DNA of 64,000 nt from Nymphaea colorata. Taxonomy: Eukaryota > Streptophyta > Magnoliopsida > Nymphaeales > Nymphaeaceae. The stretch is taken from the NCBI RefSeq assembly GCF_008831285.2, contig NC_045149.1:17561035-17625034 (forward strand), read 5' to 3'. The position numbers were made by a program, and so were the translations under genes. Under the pieces are notes generated by a model that saw only the letters and a program-made list of their open reading frames with translations, was not told the DNA's origin and ran no database searches. Of the stretch, positions 38,009-50,125 are shown one piece after another. Within the stretch, counting starts at the first letter, position 1; every line of letters begins with the position of its first letter.

Positions 38009-39331
38009 TCAAACGCCATAAGGAGTAGCGCGAGAAGCCATACTCGTAATAACAGACTGCATTTGAGCTGCCATGACTTTTGCAGAAGTTGCTCGATGGA
38101 GGAATTGCTCTCGAGACAGAGCTCTTATATTCCTCATGTACGCGTCGAAGGGGATAACTCCTTGCCGCATTGCCTCATCGAGGGAGTAGAATGTATCCTC
38201 AATTGCGCGATCGAAAGCAATGCATTCAAGCATCTGCCGAGACAGAGGATCGCAGGGTTCAAAAACGTCGTCGGGGGCGGAGAGTGGGGGTGGGCCACTT
38301 GGGCCATGGCCCCACCCCAGCCAACTGAAAAGGAAAAAAAATACATTGTGTTTAATTCGGGCCCACCCAAATCGAGAGTTAAACTGTTTCATCCGCCCAT
38401 GAAAATCCTGGGTCCGTCCCTCGTCGTCGTCGATCACCAACATATTCTTCTCCCCTTTTTCTCTCAGCCACGTCCCAAGCAGATCCGTGTTCATAAGAAC
38501 CTTCTGAAGCAACTGCTCCAACCCCTCCTTCTCGTCCATCATCTGCCTCAGCCCTTCATCTATCTGTCGCCCCCGCCGCTTCAACTCCCGCTGCGCCCGG
38601 ACGACCGAGTCCGTCTCCGCTTCCCTCGACTTCCTCAATGCAACAGTATCAGAATGAAGCATCTCCAGCAGCTTCTTCTTGAGAACCTCAGATGGGTCGT
38701 CGCTATTGGGTCTTTGAGGAGATGGCGGCACCGTCCGGCCGTAGGGTGGGGTTGGAGGCGCAACGTTGCTCGGACGAACACTTGGTGGCGGATGGTCCGA
38801 AGCCGAAGAAGAGGGCGACGGGGAGGACGGCCTTCTCACCGTCGTAGAGGACGCAGAACCCTGATACTGGTTCTGAATCCTGTGCACTACAGGAGCAGGC
38901 TGCGTGGTGCACAAAGGGGGGTCCCTACCGAAGAGAAGACTAATATTCCTCGCCATATCTATCCTCGGATCGCAATAGGCATCGCCGCGTTCGATGTGCG
39001 TTTCCATCCTCGGATCGCAATCGGTGTCACCACGTTCCATGAGCGTTTCCATCCTCGGATCGCAATAGACATCGCAGCGCCCGAAGAGCATATCCATATA
39101 GTATTCGATGAGCGTATCCATCCTTGGATCGCAATAGGCATCGCTGCGTTCGATGAACGTATCCATCCTCGGATCGCAATGGGCATCACCGCGTCCGATG
39201 AGCGTATCCATATAGTGTCCGATGACGGTATCCATTCTCGAATCGCAATAGTCATCGCTTCGTCTCTTGAGCGTATCCATCCTTACATCGCAATAGGCCT
39301 CGCCGCGTCCGATGAACGTATCCATCCTCAC
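38009..39331 (-). CDS. Chimeric ELC-derived ORF: 15-residue repeats plus ELC C-terminal half, 440 aa
   Basis: Open frame in copy B. Residues 1 to about 127 are translated from the 45-bp array as variants of [15 protein letters not shown], with two 8-residue short units. From [11 protein letters not shown] onward it follows ELC: Pro/Ser linker, coiled coil and steadiness box ending in SRATPYGV. The UEV ubiquitin-binding domain is gone. An extra 51 residues, from a 153-bp insertion, split the linker before the steadiness box without breaking frame. The only Met is inside the array and no promoter is evident, so this may be a pseudogene whose frame happens to be open. If translated, it could still join ESCRT-I through the retained C-terminal regions while lacking cargo binding; that is inference. 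Openness alone is weak evidence, because the array is also open in other frames. Confidence 0.45.
   Translation of the reverse strand: MRMDTFIGRGEAYCDVRMDTLKRRSDDYCDSRMDTVIGHYMDTLIGRGDAHCDPRMDTFIERSDAYCDPRMDTLIEYYMDMLFGRCDVYCDPRMETLMERGDTDCDPRMETHIERGDAYCDPRIDMARNISLLFGRDPPLCTTQPAPVVHRIQNQYQGSASSTTVRRPSSPSPSSSASDHPPPSVRPSNVAPPTPPYGRTVPPSPQRPNSDDPSEVLKKKLLEMLHSDTVALRKSREAETDSVVRAQRELKRRGRQIDEGLRQMMDEKEGLEQLLQKVLMNTDLLGTWLREKGEKNMLVIDDDEGRTQDFHGRMKQFNSRFGWARIKHNVFFFLFSWLGWGHGPSGPPPLSAPDDVFEPCDPLSRQMLECIAFDRAIEDTFYSLDEAMRQGVIPFDAYMRNIRALSREQFLHRATSAKVMAAQMQSVITSMASRATPYGV
38274..38426. mobile_element. Small insertion in the copy B ELC, about 150 bp
   Basis: Absent from copy A at the matching place (after 30520). 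The ends are imperfect inverted repeats: GGGGGCGGAGAGTGGGG on the plus strand, and GAGGGACGGACCCAGGA read from the other end. TCGTCG-type sequence borders both sides, which may be a target-site duplication, though the host site is itself a TCG run. It adds a multiple of three bases, so the ELC frame is kept. It probably belongs to a non-autonomous DNA transposon family; no coding capacity of its own. Confidence 0.5.
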
Positions 39332-39364
39332 ATGGCAATAGGCATCGCGGCGTCCGATGAGCGT
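38957..39364 (-). repeat. 45-bp coding minisatellite derived from the ELC UEV domain
   Basis: Eight full 45-bp units start at 38957, 39002, 39047, 39116, 39161, 39230, 39275 and 39320. Two 24-bp short units lie at 39092-39115 and 39206-39229, so the whole array is 408 bp and a multiple of three. A representative unit aligns without gaps to 31113-31157 of the intact ELC gene at 35 of 45 positions. It is read in the same frame: TRDMLIRPCHAHVDP in ELC corresponds to [15 protein letters not shown] in the array. Both short units begin ATCCATATAG and share one internal deletion, which suggests amplification of a higher-order block. Confidence 0.9.
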
Positions 39365-39590
39365 GCTCCGTCAACGGTGATGTTGTAAGTGACTAGCTGG
39401 CACAACAAGGGGACGGCCTGCAGGAGATTCACCGTCCGGCCGTCGTTGTGGAATTCCTGAAGCAGGCTCAACAGACGCTGCCTGATCAACCACTTGACCT
39501 CCTCCTTGTATGGCAAAGCGGAAGGCCCTCTCGTGGATAGGACTTTGTTCAGGAATTGGACAGAACGCTGGGAGGAACTCTGTGTCAGTG
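39365..39590 (-). pseudogene. Broken 5' part of the copy B ELC paralogue
   Basis: Matches the ELC N-terminus from [14 protein letters not shown] onward, but the ancestral start codon and leader are deleted. Further deletions remove PSLQVKTAVFT and DGTIPM. After VTYNIT the frame shifts before the repeat array, where translation would end. An ATG at 39633 brings former leader DNA into frame (MSQFEASPS), giving a 101-codon frame. I see this as decay rather than a new protein. Confidence 0.8.
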
Positions 39591-42490
39591 TGTGTGTGAA
39601 AGAGAGAGAGGGAGAAGCTTCGAATTGAGACACCTGCCTGCTGCCTGTGTCAACCGACTAAGGAGGGGGGAGGAAGGAGGAAGAATTTGCAGCAGAGCCA
39701 CAGAGCATATCGAGGAGACACCTTCCACTCTAAGGATTTTCCGTTTCAACGAAAGCGCGAGAGGCGCCCTCCCCTTTGAATGTTCATTCTCTGAACTCAT
39801 TTGTTTGACATTTTCTACGCTAACAGGAGGTATCTTGTCTACCGTTCATCTCATTGAGGACCAAGATTTACAGGTTCAACTTGGATGAGGATCATGGAAG
39901 TTGAGCAGCGAGAACGTTGGATTTTGCTTTGATCAATGAAGGGACTTGGTCGTTCTTGGGTGAAAGAATGATCCATTGGTTGAGTCAAGAAGGGAGTTTC
40001 ATCAATCTGTTGGAGAGCACCTGTTTTTGCTTTCTTGGTGGGGATACCATGCCCTTCTTATATGCAGTTGACGTCTAGCCATAAAAATCTTCCTGCAACA
40101 TCTGCAACAGTAACAGGAAAGATGAAGTTTTCGAGTCAACCGCCTCTTTTAATGAAACATTTTTATTTTTATTATATGCAAAGATGAACCGTTCATCACC
40201 CACGAACCTTCCGCTGTTTGTTCTGCACATTAGAACTGGTTATTTGCTTTATAAGATCTGAAGCTGAAGTTCCATTAAAAAATGTGTGTTAAAAATCATT
40301 AATCTTAAATTCATGCTACATGAGTGCAACCTAACATGCTTATTTTTGAATTATATGTTTTACGACAGAATTCTGTCATATCAACAAAAACATGTCACAT
40401 TAAATTCATTAATTAAAACCTAAGTGCTTCTTAAGATTTGACAGATGAAACAATTTATGAATATGACCTAAAGACTAAAGCAGTTTTGTGGAGTATATTA
40501 AAAAGTGTAAAATTTGCCTTAACTTTTGAGACAAATTCATGGTATGGTACAGTGACAAATTATTCTATTTGCTAAGCAAACATTAAGAGTATCTTTTTAT
40601 TGTTTGGATGGTACTTGTGTGTGCTTTTAGAGTACACTTGCACCTTAAAATTGAATGAAGAAGTATGAGTTTGCGTATACAGCTGCTTACATAGACCCAA
40701 ACAACATTTATTTTTGTATAGAGACATCATAGCTGTTTTTTTTATTTATATGGTGCTGCTCCATAAAAATCTAAAATTTAAATGCTAATGCCCCTCAACT
40801 AGAAATTCCCAACTCCGACCTTGCAAGAAGGTCAATCCCTTATCCGCCCTCTTAAAAAACTAAAATTTAAAATTCCTAACTCCGACCCTACATGAAGGTT
40901 AATCGCTTATCCACTTCCCTCTTTCGCTGACTTTGTATTTCATGGTGAAAATGACACTAAGAAAATCTTCAGACTCGTAGAGAAAATCAACAATAAAAAT
41001 TAGGCATTCATATGAAAAAAGGTACTGTGCGAGTTTTTTTTCTTTCTTTTTAATATAAAAGATAAGTCGAGCATGAACATGGGGTTTCTATAATGTCCTT
41101 TAATTGGAAACAATGGATATATATCGAACATGTTATTACAAGTAAATTATGGGTATTTCAATGATATGCTTTTATTTAACACTACAGTAATGAGCACTGA
41201 TGAACAATTTGTGGGCATAAACGATCAAGCTCATAGTTGCATTTGGTGGTGCGCTTTTTTTATGATTAGTCACTAAAAAATTTTATTTGTTTTTCTATAG
41301 TTTTAGTGAGGCAATAAATGTGGGGTAAAATATTATAATGTCTTTTTCATGCTTATTGTTGAAATTGACTGCAAAAAATTAAGAAATGTTGCGACACAGT
41401 AAAACTCTTAACTTGCTTCAACTTCAAAACTTAGGTTCAAACCTCAATAATGTAAATAAAACTATTTTCTCTCTAGCTTCCATGACTTATACAACTTGTT
41501 TTCTGCACCTTCAAGAACAAAAAGTTGTCAAACACAGAATGTTTATCCAACCATCAAACGCCCCTTAAAACGTTCTTAACTCTCTAACCCTTGCCCAACT
41601 AGTTCCTTTTAGCTTTTGCCTTGAAAATCTCAAGTCCCAACCTAACCAATCTGACGGAAGGTATCATGGAAAGGAGATAAGCCATTGTAAGCGCTGCTAA
41701 TCCTTTTTTTTTTTTTTTCTAGCTTCTTAATTTGTATATGCAATATTTTTTAGTTTTTTAATTACTTTGCATTGGTCTTTTAACTTTTTAATACCAAAAT
41801 CAGAAAATAGACCTGGCCTTACAGCACATCATTCTTTGTATCATTCATCCAAATGATATCGCTATCGCTTAATTTGCTTTATCAGTGCTTGCAAACGTAG
41901 GACTGACAGACTAGACTAATTTGTTTTATAAATGCTTGAAAAACTACTTTGCACATACAAGGAACCTTATTCCCGAGTGGTTGGCAAAATAGTGAGGGTG
42001 AGGGTTGGTAGGTGACCAGTCTCTATTTTGAGTTTCAAGGGTGTCAATTTGTTGTGCTTTAAAAAAATGATAGTATGGTATGGATGTCACCTCAAAACAC
42101 GGAAAGGAGGTCGGGTACCCTAAAAGGATGATGGAAAAGGAAAGGGCCTAAGGTCTTTTATTGGCGGTAGGATGAAATACTCATCCTGCTCACCCAACTT
42201 AAATGCTACTCAAATAGCGGTGTCGTTGGAATTAGGATGAATGAGCTTGAATTGCTCGGTTAGATTTGAATAGGCGGCAGATCAGTTTGGTTTGATAAAC
42301 AAGTCAAGAGTGCCATGTGTCATTGTTTAATATGTTTGAAAAAAATTTAAAATTTTTTATATTATTTTTGTATTAAGAAAAAATTTTGAAATATTGTTTA
42401 AACTGTAGCTCTTTCTTTCATTCTATCTTCTTTTCATATGATAATTAACTACTCAATGCTTAAAGCCTTGGTGAAATCATTAAAATTATT

Positions 42491-43841
42491 ATGTTAAGAC
42501 AACGGGTCATCCAAACGTATGTATATAGATACAAATACGGATTCATGCCCTTTCAACACAGAAGAGGCCTCTGGAGAAAATTTTCATAGGGAAATCACGA
42601 TCTCCCCAGATACGGAAGAATTTTCGTGGGAAAGCTACAGTACCGGCTTTTTCTTTTAGAAAACCATGCCCTTTCGACAGTCAAAGCTATCCTAGTCGTG
42701 GAAAACAGGAAAAAAAGCAATGGAAATCTTTGAATTGGGACAGGAAAAAGAGATCAGAGAACTGATATCTATCCATGGCGCCCATAGGAAAGTACATCTA
42801 CCTTGGAATTTTTTGCAGTGGGGGAATGTTTCCCTTCAACTTCCACTTCACGTCTCATCAACTTGGTCTGATTAAACATATGAGCTGCCTCTTGGTTGGC
42901 CTTCCGTTTAATTTATGAAATTACAATGCAAATGATTCCGGTCGACCATTTTTCTTTGGTGACAAGGAAAAGAGTTGAGATCTTCCCTTCTTTCTCGATG
43001 CTTGAAACAGAAGGTGTGCTGCCCTCTGATCATCAGAATAAAGTGGTGTCCCATGTATATTTTTAGCTGATTTTGAATCCAAATTCTTTACAATTCTTGA
43101 AATTCATAATGACAAACGAATCAGACTGTCAAACGCCATGATGCTCAACAACTACAGGTCGGCATCAATCCTACCCTTCTTTTATTTCTCTTCATTTTTC
43201 CAAAGTTAAAGAAATAAACATAATTTGTAGTGACTGATAAGGACAATAGGAACCGACCATCTGTATCTTTTCTGATACACATATATATGCACGATTCACC
43301 TCTGATACTGATACAATGACGATATTGATTGCCAGAATGCAATGACATGTGGGTGGACCAGGTCGTATGTTAGACCTGCCCTTTTCTATAGTTAATTTTT
43401 TCGATACAAACAGCATTGAATTATGAAGAGACCACCGCCATCAGCCAACTTTTTTCTTAAATTTAATGAAAAGGAGGATGATAGTTAAATCGAAGATTTT
43501 TAAGCCTGTTCAGTTCTTTCAGGGCTGCATCGAGGTCCGAGTGTAACATCAGTTCCCATCAACTTGATGCCACGATCCGCAAATATGACTCACAGATAAT
43601 ATCCCTTCCTTCTTTGACCTGACTAGCTATACTGTACTGTTCATAGTCGCACCCACATTTCAAAATTTTTCAAGAGCTACATTTGCTTTCCCTTTTTCTC
43701 ACTTCAAAAACTGGCTAGTTGTATTCTACGAAGGAAAATAAAATATTTATTGGGCTCTTTCTTATAGAATAAACAAATCAACCTTAAAATGGTAGAGGCG
43801 TCCGCTAGTCACCTTACACATATATTTTAAGGGACGAAGGG
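42491..43841. other. Intergenic DNA, no gene seen
   Basis: No supportable gene. Overlapping minus-strand frames at 43145-43416 share the same DNA and have no motif. Confidence 0.4.
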
Positions 43842-43959
43842 TGTCACGGGCCGACTCCTTCGGACCGTGCGGCGCGACAAACTCTCGCCAGTAAGCCGCA
43901 AGCCTTCGCCTTCGTTCAAGTGGGCACAGATCACTTAAACGCTTTCTCAACCCTGACAC
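43842..43959. mobile_element. Candidate miniature solo LTR, 118 bp
   Basis: A GC-rich island (TGTCACGGGCC...CCCTGACAC) in AT-rich DNA, flanked on both sides by the identical 5-bp word AAGGG (43837-43841 and 43960-43964). It starts TG and has short TGTCA/TGACA inverted ends, as LTRs do. A minus-strand open frame across it has no recognisable domain. Confidence 0.45.
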
Positions 43960-43964
43960 AAGGG

Positions 43965-46900
43965 AACAAAGGGGCTCATTTGTATTAAAAAGTTGAGAGA
44001 AGAAGGGAATATGTGATCTGGATTTTCATGTAAAGGACTGTGTCTGCATCAAAAGGCACTCTTGTCCGTGAGGACTGTGGCAAAGGACAATGTAGAAGCA
44101 GTTGTAGGTTCTTGTCCGAAAGCTGAGCGATCCTTTGTCTTTAATCTTTTTACTTGTCCATTTATCGTTGTAGGTAGCGATATAAACTGTCCGGATTCAG
44201 ATCCGATGCAGTTTTTTTATCGAATTCAATTAATTAGATTTTATGTAATCGGACCTACTAGCACAGAATCAAACATTTACATTAATCGAGTCAAATCTTT
44301 ATCAGATCCCAACTAGATTTTAGACTCGAATTGGGCGTCAGCCATTGTTGGCAAACTGGGCAGGCAGCTTGGATCACCTGCAAATTCAGCCATTAGCCAA
44401 AGTTTGGGCAAAGTAGAACCTGACTCGCCTCCGACCTGCCCTGAATTGCTTGCTCGATTCGGCTGCAGTAAAATTACATTATGGTTATTTGAATACTCGG
44501 CCAAGTCGACGAGTTGAGTCGATGAGTCAGCTCGCTGACCTATGACACGGTCATTTGCAATCTGGGTCCGACTCACAGGTTTGCTCGCTTATGATTAGTA
44601 ATCAAATCTAATTTCTTTTGTAAATAGATAGATTTGAAATCTGAACAGAAATTGTCTATGATGTATATGCTGATCCATTTACATCCCTGGTTCTAGCCAT
44701 GACCATGCAACATAGTCTGTGTACAGCTCACAGAGTTCTGTATTACTTACAAAATTTGACTAATCAGAGTTGGATTCTGTCTCATATGTTAGTTGAGTCC
44801 AAACTGTCTAACATCTCAAGATGCGTACATGTTGGTGTGAGCCGGAGGAACCCCACCGCTCGAGCCGACACATCTCAAGTTCCTCCTGTCCTTGGTTCCA
44901 AAGCTATTTCGAGATATAGGTGAACTTGTGATTACTCTCTTTTTAACTCGGAAGTAGCACCTGACACCAATTAAAAGTGCCACAAGAATCGAACTGCAAC
45001 TTAGCTTTCACCAGCCAGGACCAACTATGGGTCGTGAAGGTTAAACTGAGGAAAAGAAAAAAAAAAGAACCCAAAAGTTCTGAAGGAGTGAACAATGAGT
45101 CATCGGTCGAACACATGAAACTAAAATCATGTCGCCCCTGCAGCTTCTTTGAAACCTTTTGCTCCCGAAAAGGACAGTACCCTTTGCGGCAGTTGATCTG
45201 TAGGTTTCCGTCCATGTCGATTTGCCAAGTTGCCAGCCAATTATAGATGCTATAATGAGATTCCCCAAGAGGGCATCTTGACAAATCTTTGAAGATGGAG
45301 CCATTGGCAAGGTAAAATCTAGTTTACTTGGGATCAAGATTCAGTTTGGCAGAGCGGAGAATGCTTGGCCTGCTGATCAAAAGCATGCTCTTTTCATTGA
45401 ATAATCTTTCGCAGAGAAAGGATTATGAACAAATCATATAATATGATGCCTGTGTCTGTAAAATTGGTGATGGAAATCAATCATCACCATCATGAGCTTG
45501 TCACCAATGGTGCAGACGGTGGAGATGTGAAGCAGAGCAGTTTAATAATTTGATTTGATTTACCTGCAGAGTTTCAGATCCATTCAAGTTGGTGATGGCA
45601 GACCCACTTACAGCGCCAGTTTAGGCAGTTGTCCGCCCTGGCCTACAATGCCCAGATGGAAGACGGCCGATCTTAAATGTGAGGAGTGAGGACTCCTTGT
45701 TATTCCCTCTCCACCTGCTCCCTTCTTTCCTGATCTTAAATTTGAGGGCTTAATGTTTTTAACACTTTAGACCCCAACTGAGCTGAATGGGAATCCAGAT
45801 TGGTTCAAACTTCAAAGAAGAAGGCAAATGAAAGGTCTCCATATGATGTTTTACTGCTCATAACATCAGATAATGTAAAACTTTTTGAATCAGAGATGAG
45901 ATTATTCTAAATTAAGCCAACCCAACTGGACTTGAGACTGATTAAAAAATATAACTTCTGACTGCAAATAAATGCAGATGATCATGTTGTGAACTTAAGA
46001 AGGGGCTAAGTTAACAGACAAGAACATCGGTTAGCCAACTCTATGAATGAGGAGCCATTAATATAGCAAACTAGCTCTTGTATAACAGCAAAATCAGATG
46101 CAGCCTAAGTTAATTTTCTATGGAAATCGTCAAAGGCTACTCTGGTACTACCTAAGGTGCACCATAATTAACCTGAGATTTTTACCATGAAATTAACAAT
46201 TTCCTTTGTTTGAAGGATTTTTTGTTCTTTCGTGATGATGGTAAATCTGCAACTTCATATGATAAACAGCAATTAATTTTGAGAAGATGGGTAAATCAAT
46301 TACCTTGGATTGAGTTGAATAATCCGCAGACAAGCTTACGTGTGCTTTAACAGTATACAGGACTTAGGTGCCCCTAGAGCTACTGCTAAAATTCTGTGTC
46401 CTTTTAAAAAATTCTTCTTTTTTAATTTTCTAATAATTTGGGGTGCAGTCAATTATTATCAACATTGTTCTTTTTCTTCCTAAACGTTATGAGTGCGAAA
46501 GTCTTTACTGGGAAAAGAATATCTACAAAATATTGAAATAATATTGCAACCACTTAGGCCAAAAGGCATCCAAAGCCTCTATTTTGTCTACAAATGAAAC
46601 AGCGGACAGTGACTTTAAGTGAAGAAATAAAAGTAATTATATAACCAAAGGAAAGTGTACATTGGTGTTGTGCCAATCATGACCGTGGTAGGGCCACAAT
46701 TTTTTAGCAACGGCAATATTTTTCTTTTTTAGGGATTATTAAAAGAATCTTGATGCAAATAATGTCCATGATTTATTTTAATCGTGATTAGATTGATATT
46801 TAGAACTTAACGTCTGCAGAATCATTACTAATAATATGAAAAAGATGTATGAATAATCTATGTTTGAAGCACAAGCTAAGAATCAAATTTTTTGAAAAAT

Positions 46901-49900
46901 ATTAATGTTACGGTAACATAGAGTATTAATGTCATTAACAAGTAACGAATTTTAGAAAAATAAAATTTAGTGTTTTTAGTAACTACATATCCAAGGGAAT
47001 TATGATGATTGAATCATAATTGCAGCTTCCAAGAAAAGAAGGCAAACACTTTTATCATTTGTTATTCTCTCTCTCTCTCTCTTCTCTTTTTACTACTAAT
47101 GGAGATGGTTTTAGTGGCTGAGACCATTCTTAATGAATCTGGCACCTAAAGGTTTGACACACTCGTTTGGCACTCTCAATGACGAACACAGATTCCAGAT
47201 ATTGAGTGAAAAACCTGAATCAAACTGGAACTGATTGGTATTCCCTTTTTCCTGACCTCTCCTAGCAGTACAAAAACAAACAAAAAATTGTAGAAAGACC
47301 ACAAAAGCTTGACAGTAGTAGCATTCGACAGTACCTTCTGGCCCTCTCGATTTCGGTCACAGTGTACTCTCTCTCTAACAGTGACATTTTAGATTTATAT
47401 CTCTGCCATCTTATACCACAAGAACAGTAACAACCAAATCTGAGTAGAAATTCTGCTGCATATATGGTCAGAAAAGGTGAAAACCATACATTCATCAGGA
47501 GCATGGAGTACTGGGTTGAATGAGATAGCCATGGAAACTAGGTTCTCCATCATTTACTAGAGGGTGTCTGATAATTCTAATGCCATGGAGTACCTCGACA
47601 AGCTCCCCACTTGTAAAAGAAAAATCAATAAACAAAACGGAAAAGAACACCAAGAATATTTCCACTTCTGACATCACTCATTTAAGTGTCCTGGAACAGT
47701 GATTTTTATAATGGGTACTCTTGGTCCCGACTCTACTTCGCTTATTCACGCTCTTCAAGAAAGATGTGAACATAAGACAAATCCCCATGTTCAAATTCAA
47801 GCCTTTTCCATAGACTACTCACTAATTGGATGAACGCGATGGTTGGGACCAAATTAATACCAAGGATTTACCAGGATCTGGACATCAAATCATCATGGAA
47901 GCACGGAATATCAGAGGGATTAGCAAAGTGGTGAAAACAATATCAGGGCGGCATCTTTCTCATCCTCAGTAAGCAGTGGAGAAACAGAGCAATCACTGCT
48001 AGAAAATCACGGGATTAAGACTCATGCCCACCTCTCACTGATCAATCATACCCCCTGTGTGCAGCATTGCCCCTGAATTATTCAAAGGAAGATGTTGCCA
48101 GACCTGGAGAACTTCGAGTCATGGCCGTGGCCAGCTTATAATCAAGGAACACTACTGCATCTGACAGACGGGTGGTGTTCGACATATACAGGATCGGGTT
48201 GCAGAGTGATCACAAGGCATGTGCGTTTGAGATGGATGGTGCAGGTTGGTTCTTAGCTTCTTTCTAAAGCCTCCGAAGTACAGAAACGCTTCTGTAAATC
48301 TCTACAGTTGCTACACAGATTTCTCTGCTATGTCCGGAACATTCCGAGCAGGTGCCTGCGCAAACGAAGGTGATGAGTGCCGTTCATGCCATTTCGACCA
48401 AGCAAAGAAAGCAACAGGTGCCCATGAACAAATCTGAAGTCCACGTGATGCCATGTCCTTTTATGGTGACAGGGCACAGCATCATGTGGCTCACACAAGG
48501 AAAAGGCCAAGAAGTAGTTTGACTCTAGCAGATGATGAAGCTGGTCGTCATCAAGTGCCGGATTATTAAATGACCGTGCTTTTACCATAGTTTGTTGAAG
48601 GAGATGAGGATAAAATCACCAGTTTTAAGACCAAGCTGGCCAATAAGTCTATGTCACATGGGTGTCCAAGACATGAGTGGCGATGGCGATGCAGAGCAAT
48701 TTTAACAAAGGATATATACATCTCTTCACGGTTTAGGTTTGAATAAGGTGAGAATACTGGTTAAAAGTTAATTGGCTCAGGCCCACTATTAACACATAAA
48801 GCTAGATATAGTTTATGGTATTTAATGACAAACTTATGCTCCACTGTGTTGCAATTGTCTGTGTTGTCAGAATCTGATGGGAAGCTCTCTAACCCCAGCT
48901 TGCAGAACCGGAAAAGGAAGAGAGGGAGAGAGAGAAAGGGGGATCATTCCCATCTCTATTTAGGATTTGTAATATAAAACGCATAGACAATGTTATCCAA
49001 ATGGGTAAAAGTTGGGGCTGTGCATGGAATTGGTTTTTAATAGTAGGTCCTGCCACACTGAGGCCTGTGCATGATACCAGCACATCAGAGTTCCGACCTT
49101 GGCTTCGTGCCCGTCGATTCTCTTTAGTTTACTTTTCAAACTCGAGTTAGACAGACCACCATGATTGTATACGCCAAAAGACAAATTCTGGCTATCGATC
49201 TCTTGTTGAATTTACAAGTGTTAGGCCACCTCTTAGCCAGGGTGGAAAGGGCTCTCATTTCACCCCACCCCTACTTATATCCAAATCGACAGATTTTTTT
49301 TTTAACCAAAGTCTAGGCATTCATGATATCTTATCAATGTTCCGTTGATTGAAAAAAACCAATCAGTATTCTTACCAAAGTGCACATCTTTTTCCTTTCT
49401 AGAATCCATGGTCAGTTAAGTCCCTGGGTGCATGCATCAGCTCAACTCATTCCCTAAAATCTTACCAAAACAATGCCAAAGGAAATCAAATTGGGAGCAT
49501 GTGGTTTTTGTGACTATGCTTCACCCTTTAAAGTAATAAGCACAGTCGGCATTTAAGGGGCAGTTTTAAGAGGTTTGGCATATCTAGTTCGAAAGCATAA
49601 GCTTCGTTTCTCTAAACCTGTCAGTCACTAAGTTCGATTTCCATGAGCACAGACCCTAAGGAGCCTTCGGAACGGATCAGGTGGCTGCAGCCCATGTGAT
49701 TCGTATTGTATGCATTGGGTAAAATAAACTTCACCATACTGTTGCAAGAAACGCACTTCTTCTAGAATTCATTTATTTGCTTCGTGTTTGCTCTTTTCGC
49801 TTTATATTACTTCCTAAAATTCAACCATTACAGCCTCAAATTTTCAGTCTTTGTTTACTGCTTCTCTCCGCCATTTTCAACGTTCAAAGTTACAATAATA
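43965..49900. other. Intergenic DNA, no gene seen
   Basis: Nearly 6 kb without a supportable gene. At 44486-44545 there is a CGAGT/GAGTC-rich patch like other plant dispersed repeats. ACATCTCAAG occurs at both ends of a 46-bp GC-rich stretch near 44811-44878. Open frames elsewhere (for example 44943-45337 minus, 48246-48588 both strands) overlap one another and show no motif. Confidence 0.4.
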
Positions 49901-50074
49901 ATAAATAAAGGAAAAACTATAGGTTAGAGAGAGAAAAAGAGAGAGCCAATTAGTCCCACGTCGTTTACCTCCACTCTTTGGGACCCTTCAAGGCGTCAGC
50001 AGACGGTCTTAAATGCCCACCTCCCCCCTCCCCCCACCTCCCTAACGTCTAAAACCAACCCCAAGAAGCAAGTT

Positions 50075-50099
50075 CTCTCTCTCTCTCTCTCTCTCTCTC
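50075..50099 (+). repeat. CT microsatellite in the 5' leader of the coiled-coil gene
   Basis: About 12 CT repeats end 26 bp before the start codon at 50126. CT runs are common in plant leaders and may influence transcription or translation. Confidence 0.9.
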
Positions 50100-50125
50100 G
50101 GTGGCAGAGCAGCGAGCAGAGCGGA

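Larger units (their letters stand above)
36475..42490. repeat. Segmental tandem duplication, copy B (contains broken ELC)
   Basis: Direct repeat of copy A, lying only about 60 bp after its end. Relative to A it has extra segments of about 110 bp (37105-37215), 153 bp inside ELC (38274-38426), about 95 bp (39955-40049) and about 330 bp (41052-41385), and it lacks the 2.1-kb segment. The ELC UEV region is replaced by a 45-bp repeat array. Confidence 0.88.

Noticed and set aside
37907-39388. A 493-codon plus-strand open frame across copy B of ELC
   Set aside because: It is antisense to the ELC-derived frame and to the repeat array. The GC-rich proline/arginine coding sequence and the stop-free 45-bp unit keep the opposite strand open. 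No domain or start context supports it.
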